From positions 513,575,034-513,639,033 of the forward strand of contig NC_081415.1 of the NCBI RefSeq assembly GCF_030272615.1: a stretch of DNA of 64,000 nt, given 5' to 3'. The position numbers and the translations under genes were made by a program. Positions 20,961-33,179 of this stretch are shown here, piece after piece. Source of the stretch: Cryptomeria japonica. Its lineage: Eukaryota > Streptophyta > Pinopsida > Cupressales > Cupressaceae. Below the pieces are notes generated by a model. It saw nothing but the letters and a program-made list of their open reading frames with translations, searched no databases and was not told where the DNA came from. The first letter of the stretch is position 1. Every line of letters begins with the position of its first letter.

Positions 20961-22479
20961 AGTCTTTCTTCACAGGCAAGAAAATAGAAATTATTGTCTA
21001 ACATGGTCTTTCCCTCAGGAGCTGGTAGATCATGCTTCCATACTTTGATTCTATTTTCTCAAAGGACAATCCTAAAAATCCATGCATTGCAAACAACTTT
21101 TTACACCTTTGTTGGTTGTGGTGGCATCACAGAGAGTTTACATCAATAAATGAAGAACATGCCAATGGTTTTAATGCAGCAGTAGAAGTCTATCTCTTAT
21201 TCAATATCTCTAGTGAAACCCCCATGATCTTTTGTTGGAGTAGAATTTGTTATATTCTAAAGGGTCTTGTCCTTTGTTGATGGGATATTCATCTACCTCA
21301 AGAAATAGCTATTCTTATCTCCAAGAAGAAGTGGAACTAAATGAAGATCTAGCACAATGAAATTAATCATCAAAAGGATTACTATAGTTAGTTTTGGTAG
21401 ATAATGATCTGGGTAAAATACTAATGTGGCTTTACAAAACATTATGTACTATCTTAGCATACTCTAACAGCTTTGGTGTGACATGCTACATCCAATTAAG
21501 TCTCCATTGGTATCTCTATTGTGTTAATGGATTGGGATTCAATGTACTCTTTTTATAAACAGATTTTACTTTCAATTGAGGAGGTTTGTATGTACTTACT
21601 TGTCTTTTGATTGTATCCCTATTTCAAGAATTTCTTCTATCAACAAATCATTTGTTGTAAGTTGTACAAGTGGAAGCTTGAGCATGCCTTCCATGCTAGC
21701 CTTGTTGATATGTTCAACACCATCTTGTGCAGCAAATCTTTAGAACTCCATTTTTCCAAATTGAAGAGTGAGTAGTAGGGACAATCTAGGACACTTACAA
21801 AGGTTTTGTAAGAGAGATAAATAGACCTAAATATTATGGCTTAATAATGATCAATAGGTAAACAGATAAGAAACTCTCAATATCAAAATGACTTTCTCAA
21901 TTGTCTTTACTAGAAATGGATAGATCTGCTAATAATGGCTTTATGACTATATGTCAACTTTAGACTCAATCTAAGAAGAGCTATAACTAATATGTGATAT
22001 CTAGATTTATGATCTCTATAATATAACAATCCAATAATTATATTTCCACGCATCTATACCACAGCACAAACATCATGCTAGTGTTCAGCCATAGCAATTG
22101 ATATCCTAATTATAGAATGTGAAATATGCACATAACTATGAATAAAGATTAAGAAAAACAAAGAAAGATGCTTATTGCAAACATAAATGACTAATGGACA
22201 AGAATTGAATTCATTGTAGATAGTTTTGAATATCAAATTCACTTATTTGTGTGCATTTAGTAACTCATGTACTTGTGGCCAACCATTTATCTTTTTCATA
22301 AATTAAACAGTTATTAATAACATTAAATGGCTGAGTAATTATGTTTTAGTAGAAATTGAAAATAAAATATTTTATTTCAGGACAACTCACACTATTCCCT
22401 ATCATATTTTAGACTCTCGGTTTTGTTAGTAGTGGTTTGATGTCTTTGGAACTAATCATTGCATTTCTTTAGTTATGTT
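20961..22479. other. CACTA B 5' region, no gene recognised
   Basis: Small open frames only, such as one at 21032-21280, without recognisable domains. It lies between the transposase start and the PPR fragment and may hold the transposase promoter and leader, or further captured DNA. Confidence 0.4.
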
Positions 22480-23176
22480 TGCCAGCCTACTCCCAGCCTA
22501 TGCTAAAATGGGAGCTTTGGAATAGGGTATGGACATCCATCAAAGCATAAAAGATAGAGGAATTTTGTCATATGTAGTTGCAACTGCACAAAATCGATTT
22601 GTTGAGAAGGCTTTAGAAACTTTCAAATAAATGCAATCAGCAGGTGTAAAGCCAAATTCCATGACCATTACTACTATCCTCCTTACCTGTGCCAAAATGG
22701 GAGATTTGGAATAGGGTATGGACATTCATCGAAGCATAAAGGATAGAGAAATTTTGTTAGATGTTGTAGTTGTAACTGCCTTGGTAGACATGTATGCAAA
22801 ATGTGGAAGCATAGACAAGGCACGTGAACTATTTGATAGAATGCCTGAAAGAAATGTTGTCTCGTGGACTGCAATGATTGCTGGATATGCACAAAATGGA
22901 TTTTTTGAAAAGGATTTAGACACTTTCAAGCAAATGAAATTGGAAGGAATAAAGCCAAATTCCACAACCTTTGCCAGCATCCTCCCTGCCTATGCAAAAA
23001 TGGGAGCTTTGGAACAAGGTATGGACATCCATCAAAGCATAATAGATAGAGGAATTTTGTTAGGTGTTGTACTTGCAAATGCCCTGCTTGACATGAATGC
23101 AAAATGTGGAAACATGGACAAGGCTCATGAATTGTTTGATACGATGCTGCAAAGAGATGTGATCTCATGTGAATAA
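22480..23176 (+). pseudogene. PPR (pentatricopeptide repeat) gene fragment, PLS type
   Basis: About seven PPR motifs are readable: YAKMGALE*GMDIHQSIKD, VKPNSMTITTILLTCAKMG, VTALVDMYAKCGSIDKAREL, FDRMPERNVVSWTAMIAGYA, then DTFKQMKLEGIKPNSTTFAS and LLDMNAKCGNMDKAHELFD. The P-L-S order is that of plant organelle RNA-editing or processing factors. 22718-23176 is open; stops interrupt the part upstream of it, and TGA ends it after RDVISCE. There is no start, transit peptide or E/DYW C-terminus. It lies between the transposase and the terminus of CACTA B, on the opposite strand, so it is best read as a captured fragment. Confidence 0.85.
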
Positions 23177-23299
23177 TCAACACACGCATATACGAGAGGA
23201 AGGGATTGCTGATACAAAATTGAATGCTCACTCCTCAATCACAGTTCTATGGTTTTATGAGATTAAACTAGCACAATTAACGACCACATGTATATTTTT

Positions 23300-23671
23300 T
23301 GCAACATGAAATTAAAAACTAGGGCAATTTGAATCTACCTTCTGCGTGGGATTGCCTTCGACACGAGTTTGATGTTCTTGGGGGTTGAAGTCACCATGGA
23401 CGCCTACATGGGATTGCAATTCACAAATGAATTCCCTGCCTCTTTTTTTATTTTTGTAATGGTCGCTGTCATTGGAATTACGATGAACTCGAGCACTTTT
23501 TTGAAAAAGGAAAATTCTCATTGCTAATGCCTTCTTCGTCAAAACCAAATGGGTAATTTCTGTCGGAATTACGACGAATGCAGGCATTTTTTCAAAAAAA
23601 ATTAAATTTGGCCACAATATACGTTCTACGTCGGAAACCTCAGTCGAAAATCTAGTCCGAATGTATTAGTG
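23300..23671. repeat. CACTA B subterminal repeats and terminus
   Basis: Ends gaaaatctagtccgaatgt then attagtg. Subterminal units of the type gtcggaattacgacga occur near 23480 (degenerate), 23561 and 23622. The terminal 17 bases match those of A and C with three or fewer changes. This is the 5' side of the transposase gene. Confidence 0.75.
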
Positions 23672-24682
23672 GTAAGAAGAACAACATATTCGTTAGAGTG
23701 TATAGTTAGGTGGTTAGTAGATTATTTTCGTTGAGTATTTTACCTTGTGGATCTGGGACATGTATTATGGATATGCGATTTACCTTATTCCAGGTTTGTG
23801 TCCTCCGATGTTAAGTTTGGTGTTGGTTGGAGGATCCACTAGATGGTTTTTCTAGTAGAACAATGTTTTGGTGCAATAACATGTGAAGATTCATTTCACG
23901 GATTGTGCAGAGTAATTTTGATGATTGTTTATGTGTTTGAAGTCAATCAGCCGACATATGGGAAGCATGTGGATATATTGGTTTGATTTTCTTAGTTGAT
24001 TTTGGATCGGATTGAGCCAACTTTGGATAAATATTTCATGTTACATGTTATGTGGTTTTTAGGCTAACATGGAATTGATTTAATTTGATGATGCAGATAT
24101 ATTATTTTGATTGATATGATCATTTGACATGTTAATGGTGATGTAGTAAGCGTGTATGAGCTATTGTCCACATTTTCACATGTGTTGTTGATAAATTTGT
24201 GCTTCGATATAATACAAAATATCATATTAGAGAAGTGTGTTAGAACACTGGAAGAAAACTCTTTGTGCTTAACCTAAACTACATTTTGGCATTTGTAGAT
24301 ACTATTCATCATTTGAGACAATTAGTTATTACTTGTAATCATATGTAGGATAGTAAGTCCTCTGGGGGTTGTATCCCTCTTCTTTATAACTAAGAAGTGA
24401 GGTCTAGGTAGTGTTCATGAATGCATGTGGATTCCCCTTATAATAGTATTATACTCATGATCACAGTATTAGAATATTATGAGTCTCAATCCCACTGTGG
24501 TTTTTTCCTTAACCGAGTTTCCATGTAAAAATATTGGTGTTATGGTGTTGTTGTTCTTGGCTTTGTGTTTCTGTACTTACCTTTCTTCATTTGCATAGAG
24601 TGTTTGTCAAATCAGGTTATTAAAGTTAAATTTGTTGAACACGGATTCACCGCACCGTCCTAGTGTTCCATTGATTCCAACA
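23672..24682 (+). repeat. First LTR of the gag-only element, 5' end cut off by CACTA B
   Basis: Matches 30070-31024 and 43438-44216. The first 130 or so bases are missing, since CACTA B lies there. It ends GATTCCAACA at 24682. Confidence 0.9.
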
Positions 24683-24683
24683 A

Positions 24684-24697
24684 TTGGTATCATATCC
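24684..24697 (+). other. Primer binding site, mutated
   Basis: ttggtatcatatcc resembles ttggtatcagagcc with two changes, one base after the LTR. Confidence 0.7.
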
Positions 24698-24699
24698 TA

Positions 24700-25960
24700 G
24701 TTCCTCAGAAGGTGCCTAACATCTTGAGAGAGATCCTGAAAGGTGTCTTAGTATATTCCAATGGTCTTCAACAACAACTACTTGTTGCACTTGATGATCT
24801 TGACCATTCCAAAGACAAAGGATGAGAATTGAAAACAAATCTCAAGGATGCTTAAAATTTCATTCAGACATTAAAGGAGCAACTGAGTAAGTCCAAGGAA
24901 AAGAGAAATGAGCTTGTTGATCAGCTTCAAGAGAAAGAAAGTCAAAGCATTGATGAAGAAGCCCTCAAAGAAAAGACAAAAGAATGTGTAGAACTGCTAG
25001 AGTTAATGTACTTCAGAAGAATGAGATGGAATCCATTATGATGAAATTGACAAAGAAGATTGAAGACAGGAAGAAGAATGAGGAAAACATGACTCAAACA
25101 CTAAAGGATCGATATAATGAATGTTGCAAACTAAATCATGAAAATGACCTATTGAACCTTGACTTGATGCAATCCAAAAATAATGAGCAACAACTTGAAA
25201 GACATATTATAATTATGAGAGATAAAATTACTACTATTAATGAGTACAAAGAAAAATTCAATGCTAGCTCAGCTAAGCTGGATGAAATGTTACAAAGTTA
25301 GAAGAATAAAGGTGATATGGGAGGACTTTGATTTGAGAAAGTAGAAAGCTTCGGATCTAAGAAAAGCAATACTAAACCTCAGAAGAAAAATAAATATAGG
25401 GTAAGACAACCTAATTCTTAAAAATTCAATGGTAAATGCTTTGTTTGCAATAAAGTTGGTAATATGGCAAGTCAATACAGAAATAGAGCAAATCAAAATA
25501 ATTCATCATTCTTTGCACAATGTTTCCATTGCAATAAATATGGTCATAAGTCAGTTGAATGTAGAAGTATGGTAATTAGGAGAAATATAAGATGCTCTGC
25601 TTGTGGAATATTTGGACATATTACTAACCAATTCAGATCAAAGGGAAATCAAAGTAATTCTAGGCCTAATTAGAGAAACAAAATTGTTTTCTATGCTTAC
25701 AACAAATCCAATCACACTGCTAAATTATGCAGAAGCAAGAATGTGAATAAGAATTCTCCGACAAACAATAAAAAATCTGATGATAAGGGTGAAGCAAAGG
25801 TTGAAGAAATCAGAAAGCATTAAAAGAAGAAATGGGTCAAAAAGAGTGATTCTAAGGCGGGAAATGGGTCTGCATCTCATTCTGGTGCTGGAACCTCATC
25901 CGGCAACTAAGATAATGCATTCAGCCTTGGGGGAAGCTCTCATAAAAATATTTGAAACTG
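24700..25960 (+). pseudogene. Gag-like ORF 1, coiled coil plus four zinc knuckles (copy 1)
   Basis: The N-terminal part is rich in Lys, Glu, Gln and Leu with heptad-like spacing (TLKEQLSKSKEKRNELVDQL, MKLTKKIEDRKKNEENMTQ), typical of a coiled coil. Four CCHC-like knuckles follow in tandem between 25430 and 25735: CFVCNKVGNMASQY, CFHCNKYGHKSVEC, CSACGIFGHITNQF and YAYNKSNHTAKLC. Only the second is complete here; the copy at 41080-41390 keeps more of them. A basic Ser/Gly-rich tail ends near 25960. The usual Copia UBN2 gag fold is not visible. Several stops and frameshifts are present. It would bind nucleic acid, probably as a nucleocapsid-type protein. Confidence 0.7.
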
Positions 25961-26298
25961 ACTATCTGAGATCTATGCCTAATTCTGGCAGGTCGCAGAG
26001 GTATATATATATATATGGTGACTGTGGATATTTATGATAGATTTTTGAAAGAACCTAAAGGTCCACAGAAGATCTTTGTGAAATGGGTCCACACCTGGTT
26101 CTAATGCTGGAACCTTATCTCACCACTAGGCTTAGGTATCCAGCCTTGGCGGAAGCTCTCATGAAAATATTTCAAACCCATTATCTCAGATATGTGCCTA
26201 ATTATGGCACATTACAGAGGTATATATAGTGATTGTAGACATTTGTGATGGATTTCCAGAAGAATCTAAAGGTCCGCAGAAGATCTTTGTGAAATGAA
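25862..26298 (+). repeat. 219-bp direct tandem duplication
   Basis: Unit 1 (25862-26080) and unit 2 (26081-26298) both run from aaatgggtc to gaagatctttgtg. The second unit of the array, at 41515-41730, has only one copy, so the duplication arose after the two units separated. Confidence 0.85.
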
Positions 26299-26542
26299 AA
26301 GTATCTAGAAGTATTAGGGTTATGTGCATTTATGGCAATGAAAATTTAGCTATGTGAAGGATAAAAGGCAAATTAACCATTTGTTTCTCACCTTTCATTT
26401 GAAGCAGAAAACCACTATAAAGGATAATTTGTAGAGATTCTGAAGCGATATCTACATTTGGTGTTTGATGTTATGTCTGGTTGAAACGCATTTAATAGTG
26501 AAACCCCTTTTCAATTGATGTTGAAAATTTGAATTCGATAAG

Positions 26543-29500
26543 ATGATTGCGTTTGGTACTACAACTCCTTTGGTCATTCAAATCACTGAGCATGCACATC
26601 CGAGTTTCAAGAATCATCCATTCATTTCGATGGAAGATGATCCTAAGAGCAAATTTTCATTGGTGCCTTAAAGCATACCGCATATTGAATATATTAGGGT
26701 ATATACGCACTTCCCTATTAAGGAATTAGGTGTCACACAAATGCTGAACCTTTATAGCAATCAGTTAGTAGACAAGAGTTTGGTATTGAAACCAAAATTT
26801 CAATAATTCGAGAACAAGGTTTTTGTGCAGTTTAGCAGATTTTTTATCTTTTATGAATAGGAATAGATCTAGTTCATCTTGAGTCAAGTTTATGACAAAT
26901 TTTTCTAGTTGGATAGGCCTCACAAAACCACCAAGACTGCCATCCCTAAAATCTATAAAAAATAAAATTATGATCAATACAACAGGATCAAATTTTGACA
27001 AACGGTTGATGACCATTAACAATATTCCAGAATATGATATCAGGTTCGCATCAATAGTCATTGGTTACAAAATCTATTTTTCTAGCAAGGAAAATTCTAT
27101 TTTTGGTACTATCATTTATATTGCATATGAGTTGATAAGAGAGAACAAGAAATATGATCTTTGTGAATTGATATGAAGTGAGCTTATCAAGAATATTAAG
27201 AAGATCAAAGAAAATAAGAAACATCCTTTCAAATTCAAAACACTGCTTCTACATGTCAGCTTTTCTACTTTATGAAAAAGGTTATGAGTGTTGGTCTAGT
27301 GTAATGGGCATTTGGTAGACCCATAGGAGTTCAAATCCAAGAATACTTATACAATTTGTGACTCCAAGGTCCAAAGCAAGAATCTATGGGGTTATTTCAA
27401 GAACTTCTAAAAGGAAATGCATGATAGCAAAAGGATACCTAAGTTTATTGTAGATAAATATCAAGAAACAATTTGCTTCATAGTAGATATTGATTAGTGA
27501 TTGATGGAAGTTGTAGATCCCTAGACGGTATGGCTCATGCCTATGGGCTATGAAGTTGAAGAACTTTTTTTGGAAGTATATGCACAACATATGTTGAGTA
27601 AACATATGGAACCTGATGAGGAAAGATTTAGAATATACAAGGAGATTAGGAACATACAAGGAGAAAAGTTTAAAAATTCATTAGTAGTTTGAGAAACCGG
27701 TGATTCAGAAGAAGGTTCAGAAAGAAGTAGAGGATTTTACAAAAAGTATGGGAATAACAAAGGAATCTATCTTAAAAGATAGGGATGAAAATATTCTAAG
27801 GAGCAGTCTATGAAGAAGGAAGTTCCTAATCCAAGGAAAGTTAGAATCACAGCTCCCTCCTTTGTTCCTATAAAACTAACAAGCAAACCTAAATCTTCAA
27901 TCAAGCCATTGGGTGGTGAAAAGAAGAGGAAGATAGTCAAATTTGTGATTGTGGATGAAGAAGAGACTAAATCCAATGAATTTGTGAAGGAAGTGATGGC
28001 CCAAACTCAAAAAGTCACCAAGATTTCAAAGGAGAAGCCTTCCAGTAGAACAAGATCTGTAAGAAATATAAGGCATCTAAGTTTGATGAAGCTTTGAAAC
28101 AAAGAAAATTTACTATTTTTCCTCCTATAACATTAGATAAGATTGTTAATGAAGTTGTCAAGAATGATAACTTGAAACCACTATCTTAGTGGTATGACAA
28201 TTATGATGAATCTAGTAAGAGAACACTAGAAGAGGCTACTCTAGAATACCTAAATGTGTATAGTGAATCATTGATTGAACTAATGACAATCATACCCAAC
28301 AGCTTGTATGACATTTTAGATGCTAGAAGAAAAATAGCTAATAAAGAAGATGAGAGACTGAAGGAATATGTGTTGGTCAATTTATGTTCAGTCATTACTA
28401 TTGAGGAGATAGATAGATTTCTAAATCTAGCAAAGAAAATTCATTCAGGAGTAAACATAGGGTAAACAAAATTATGTTAGGAAAGATAGATGAAGTTGCC
28501 AAGGAGATTGAAAATATTTTGATAAAAGTTTTGTTAGATAATCAATATGAGGTAAATGGGGCTAAAAGGTAAGAAGAACTTCATCTAGAAGAATGAGACA
28601 CAACATCACAAGTCAATTCAGAAGCCGAGCAGACAATAGATGACACTTCTTTACTATAAATCCATTCAAGTGTGCATGTAGAGGTTAGTGTGCAAGAAGA
28701 AGTTGGAGAAGAGGACACAAGGAAACCAGAGGAAGGAAAGGATGAGGTTGAGAATTCTCTGGCAATCGCATTTGAGCATTCAATTCATGATAAGAATGCA
28801 AAAAAAAAAAATTGAGGTCAAGGTTGAAATCAAGACTGAAGAAAAAGACACTGTAGAGAAAGTAAAGGGAAAGACAGTCATTTATGATCCAAAATTCATT
28901 CAAGCTCCAATCAACCTTGCTAATTTTTCCCTAATTCAAAAGCTTCAACTTGTATTGTTTTCACAAGCCAAAGCATGCAAAGATCTTTTGAAGTCCCATA
29001 CTGAGGATAGTATGTTGTTAAACATGACAATCAACGTTTTAAAAAATTAGATACCCTCATTTCAAAAGGATACTATAGATACTCCCTCTAGGAAATTCAA
29101 GAGTTTGATTAATTGTGTAGACAAACATTTTCAATCTTTTGAAAGGTCATCTGAAGAAAAATTCCAAAATGAATTTAATGGAAAAAGGCTTCAAAATTTT
29201 AAAAGAATGATTTCCAAAGATAAAGCCGCATTAGGAGAATGTGGGAAGAGCATATAAGATGCATTGTCTGAAGGTGGGAACTTGTACAAATCATGTCTAT
29301 CCTTGAAGAAGTTCACTATAGATATTGAGAAGTATAAGGTGCATGAGAATGAGATTGAACACATGTCTTAGTTAGTTGATTCCCTGATAGTATCATTGAG
29401 TAGTCATGAGAATTAGGTAATCTCTCTACTTGAGAAAATCAGAAATCTGAGCCATCACCAAGAGAAAATAATTGGGAGAGCTATTGAAGTTAGGAGTCTT

Positions 29501-29710
29501 ATTACTCCTAAGCTGGGCATTATGTAGAGTACCTTCAAAGATACTCAAGATGCTCTAGCCAATGGTGATCTAAATGATGTAAAGACAATAGAGGTACAAG
29601 CTTATTTTTTTATTGGGTTCACAATTGTATTGGAGAAACTATAGAAGGGTTGGGACAACCACTTGGACTCATTGAAAAATTCTTATGCTGATATCTTCAT
29701 TTTTTTGTGA
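26543..29710 (+). pseudogene. ORF 2 of the gag-only LTR element, long protein of unknown function (copy 1)
   Basis: Starting at MIAFGTTTPLVIQITEHAHP, a protein of about 1,050 codons can be followed through many stops to a TGA at 29708. The N-terminal third has globular-looking sequence (FKNHPFISMEDD, LNLYSNQLVDKSLVLKPKFQ, FILSQVYDKFF.LDRPHK, EYDIRFASIVIGYKIYFSS). The middle is Lys-rich (IKPLGGEKKRKIVKFVIVDE), followed by helical stretches (YLNVYSESLIELMTIIPNSL, ARRKIANKEDERLKEYVLV) and a Glu/Lys-rich part. No RT, integrase, protease or membrane segment is seen. It may belong to the uncharacterised 'putative plant transposon protein' group or be an env-position ORF; I cannot decide from sequence alone. 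29711-29920 is untranslated. Confidence 0.55.
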
Positions 29711-29923
29711 ATGTATAAGGACTATGTGTGCATGTGTGTAAATGGAATTATTTTAATTTCTCAAACTCTATGTTTGTCATTGATGTCAAACAGCAAGAAC
29801 GGATGACTGAATAATGTTCATCTTAGGGGGAGATTCTTGATTCTTTGATTCTATTGATTCTGGCAGTTTGATTTTGGTTTTGGTCCAACACTTACTCATT
29901 TTTCACTTAGTGTTGCCATCAAT

Positions 29924-29938
29924 GCTAAAGCAGGAGAT
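29924..29938 (+). other. Polypurine tract of the gag-only element
   Basis: tgctaaagcaggaga lies just before the LTR, in the same setting (caatgctaaag) as the tracts of Copia1, 2 and 4. Confidence 0.65.
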
Positions 29939-31024
29939 TGTTGGAAAGAGACACTCCGTTGATGATTAGATCTTGTCATTGATGACAACCTGAGTCAGAG
30001 AACCAATCTAAAATTCATGATTCATTCATTATGGAAGATTGATTGAGGTCTAGTGAACTCCAGTAAGAAGAACAGTGTATCCGACAGATGTAGAGTTTGA
30101 TGGTCAATAGATTATTTTGGTTCATTATTTTTCCTTGTGGATCTAGGAGATGTATTGTGGATATGTAATTTACCTTATTCCAAGTTTGTGCCCTCCAGTG
30201 TTAAGTTTGGTGTTGGTTGGAAGATTCGGTAGACGCTTTTCCTGGTAGAACAATATTTTGGTGCAGTAGCATGTGAAGATTCATTGTGTGGATTGTGCAA
30301 AGTAATTTTGATGGTTATTTATGTGTTCAAGGTCGATGACCTGACATATGAGAATCATATGGACATCCTTTTTTGGTTCACTTAATTGATTTTGGATCGG
30401 ATTGAGCCAATTTTGTAACATGTTTCATATTGCATGTTAGGCAGTTTTTAGGATGACATGGAATTGATTTAATTTGATGATGCATATATATTAGTTTGAT
30501 TGATATGATCATTTGACATGTTAAAGGTGATGTAGTAAGCATGTATGAGCGATTGTGTGCATTTTCACATGTGCAGTTGAGATATTTGTGCTCCGGTATA
30601 ATGCAGAATATCAAACCAAAGCAGTGTGTTAGAAAAGAGCAAGAAAACTCTTTGTAATTAACTGGAACTAAATTTTAGCATTTTTAGATTCTATTCAAAA
30701 ATTCAAACAATCATTTTTGATTTGTAATCATTTTTAGGATAGTGAGTCCTCTAGGGGTTGTAGCCCTCTTCTTTGTAATTGACAAGTGAGCTCTAGGCAA
30801 TGTGCCTAAATGCATGTGCATTCCCCTTGTAATATTACTATACTCATAATCATAGTATTAGAATATTGTGGGCCTCAATCCCACCATATTTTTTCCCTTA
30901 ACCAGGTTTCCACGTAAAAATCTTGGTGCTAAGGTGTTGCTAATCTTGGCTTTGTGTTGTAAGATCAAGTTATTAAAGTTAAATTTTTTGAACACTGATT
31001 CACCCTCTCTCCTCTCAGTGTTCC
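29939..31024 (+). repeat. Middle LTR of the gag-only array, 3' end deleted
   Basis: Starts TGTTGGAAAGAGACACTCC, the only full LTR start of this family in the window. Near 31024 it jumps from tgttcc to cctaacagcttgagg. The last bases of the LTR, the primer site and about 20 bp after it are missing. Confidence 0.88.
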
Positions 31025-31468
31025 CTTATGGCCTAACAGCTTGAGGAAGATCTGGAAATGTGTCTTAATAGATTTCATTGGTCTTAGACATTAACTACTT
31101 TTTGCAATTGATGATCTTGATCATTCCAAAGCCAAAGTACGCGCACTAAAAACAAATCTCAAGGATTTTGAAAATTTCATTTAGACATTAAAGGAGCAAC
31201 TGAGTAAGTCTAAGGAAAAGAGAAGTGATTTTTTGATCAGCTTCATGAGAAATAAAATAAAAGAATTTATAAAGAGACCCTAAAAGAAAAAGAAAATGAT
31301 GTGAAAGACTTTCTAGAGTTAATGCACTTCAGAAGAAAGAGATCAAAGCCATTGTGATGAAATTGACAAAGGAGATTGAAGATGGGAAGAAGAATGAGGA
31401 AAACTTGGATGAGTCACTAAAGGATAGGTATGATGAACGTTGTAGACTAAATTATGAAAATGACCTCC
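31025..31468 (+). pseudogene. Gag-like ORF 1, 5' part (copy 2)
   Basis: Parallels 24710-25150 (TLKEQLSKSKEKR, then MKLTKKEIEDGKK wording) with further stops and small deletions. It is cut at 31468 by Gypsy1 and resumes at 40799. Confidence 0.8.
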
Positions 31469-33125
31469 TAATGAGGAAGTAATAGACTTGAAGGATAACC
31501 TTGAACCAACCAACCTCTAAGGCTCACAAACTCAACCAAAACCCTACTACAAAAGGGTCCTTATACAACACCAAATCAAGCAATGGTTCAATGAAACTAA
31601 AAAATTCCTTAGGAGACTCAAAGGTTCCAATATGTCTACTTACAAACAACTAACACTCTCAAGTCTTGTGTGACTACACACACCCTTGCATTCATATGAG
31701 TGGGCTACTACTAGGCTTTAGGGTTTGAATGGCCCACTTGAACAATTCAATACAATGATCCTTGGAGGGGTCTTCTCACAATAACTTAGCACAAATGAAA
31801 TAGGATTTCAAGGCTTAAACCCACTAGAACACCAATTTTGACTCACTTGCCCACAAACAGAACTAGTTGCAATTAGGCCTCACTCTGAAGGAATAGGGGA
31901 AGGAATCGGGTAATAACTTTTGACACCCTTAGGATATAGGAAAACAAATTATATATTCAGATACCCTTTTGGGATTTTTCAACATTATCTTAGTTTCTAG
32001 TACTACAACTTTCAGATATCCCAACCAATACTGCACTAACACACCTAATAGGGCTATTAGACCCATTTAACTGAACACCTTTCACAAACTAGTTTGGTTC
32101 TCCTGATTGGTGACCATCACTAACCATAAAATGTTATGTCAACCTCAAAAGTACTCTTCTACCATATTCAAACCCCTTTCCAGTGCTCTACCACTCAATT
32201 TTCACACACTGCACTCATCAAACCAGTCTATCACATAAAGATGCCAAACCTAGGGTTAGTTCTCCGTCCTATTCTCCCTCTTGTGTCCTCTTAATGGATT
32301 CTGGAACTAAAATATGATATAGTCCTATCATCTTCTATAATGGTAGAGTGTTAAATTAAGGATTGATAGGCCAAAACCCATTATTCCAATCAAACCTGAG
32401 GGGTTTGAGGGTTTTAGGCTACTTGGTAGAGATTTTCTTGTAGAATGGGGCACCGATAACTTCAAGACTTCACATAAAATGAAAACCAAAAGGTAGAAAA
32501 ATCTAGTTTTAGGATCTATGCCATGATCATTCTTGTGAATCCAGCTTTAGTATGCAATCAACAAAAATAAGATGGTTTCCTAAGTTTTCAATAGTTTTTA
32601 TGCCTCAATTTCCTTTCCAAAATAATCAAATCAACCCAAAATCAACCCAACTTACATATTGTGTATTTTAGGGTCCTTAAATGTGTCACCCCAAATAAAC
32701 ACAACCTCCTCCAACCATTTTTCAAATTGACTAACCATTGGAGAATCACGACTTACAAAAAGTGCAAAATTGTCATGACAACAAATTGACAATATGACAA
32801 TTTGTACATTATTCAAACAACTTAGACTCCTAACTATCATGGTCCCTCAAAATGATTACATTTGATTCTAAAACATAAAAAATGACTCAAATAAAGATTT
32901 ATCCACTTTCTCCTTCAATTTCAACCAATGTGACCCTTATTGACTCAGTTTGCTTTACAAGACCCAAGATGACAATTTGACCTAGACATGGACAAACTTG
33001 TCACACTCCTAGGATATTCAATTAAAAAAAAGGACCCATAGGGTCTTATTACATTCCTTCTATGATAGTATAAGATCATCTTTTGTTTTTGGTTCATTCC
33101 TTCATAGGTAGGTGCTCCCGCACCA
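31469..33125 (-). repeat. Gypsy1 3' LTR
   Basis: On the coding strand it starts TGGTGCGGGAGCACC and ends in a form of CTCATTA (CGTCATCA in the other copy). It aligns with 37775-39410 along its length. The polypurine tract cacctcaggagaa lies just right of it (33126-33138). Confidence 0.9.
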
Positions 33126-33179
33126 TTCTCCTGAGGTGAAATTTGTCTCAAGTCCTCTTAGAGAGCAACTGCTACAAAT

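Larger units (their letters stand above)
3110..23671 (-). mobile_element. CACTA (En/Spm-like) element B, interrupted by element A and Copia1
   Basis: On the minus strand the element begins CACTAATACATTCGGAC at 23671. It has a subterminal region to about 23300, a captured PPR fragment, a TNP2-type transposase (20960 to 16650) and a second ORF (16247 to 15820, then 4040 to 3110). The left end is missing because element A interrupts the second ORF. Removing Copia1 rejoins the noncoding sequence at 4098 and 15555. The right flank gtaagaagaac matches an internal site of the LTR that begins at 29939 (ccagtaagaagaac). B therefore inserted into that LTR, with gta as the likely 3-bp target duplication. 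Confidence 0.75.

Noticed and set aside
21032-21280. 82-codon frame in the CACTA B 5' region
   Set aside because: No recognisable domain, no start context and no second copy; not enough to call a gene.
27297-27360. tRNA-like wording (ggtctagtg ... gagttcaaatcc)
   Set aside because: It lies in ORF 2 of the gag-only element and is explained by the protein sequence also seen in copy 2 (GPVQWVFDIPVGVQI).
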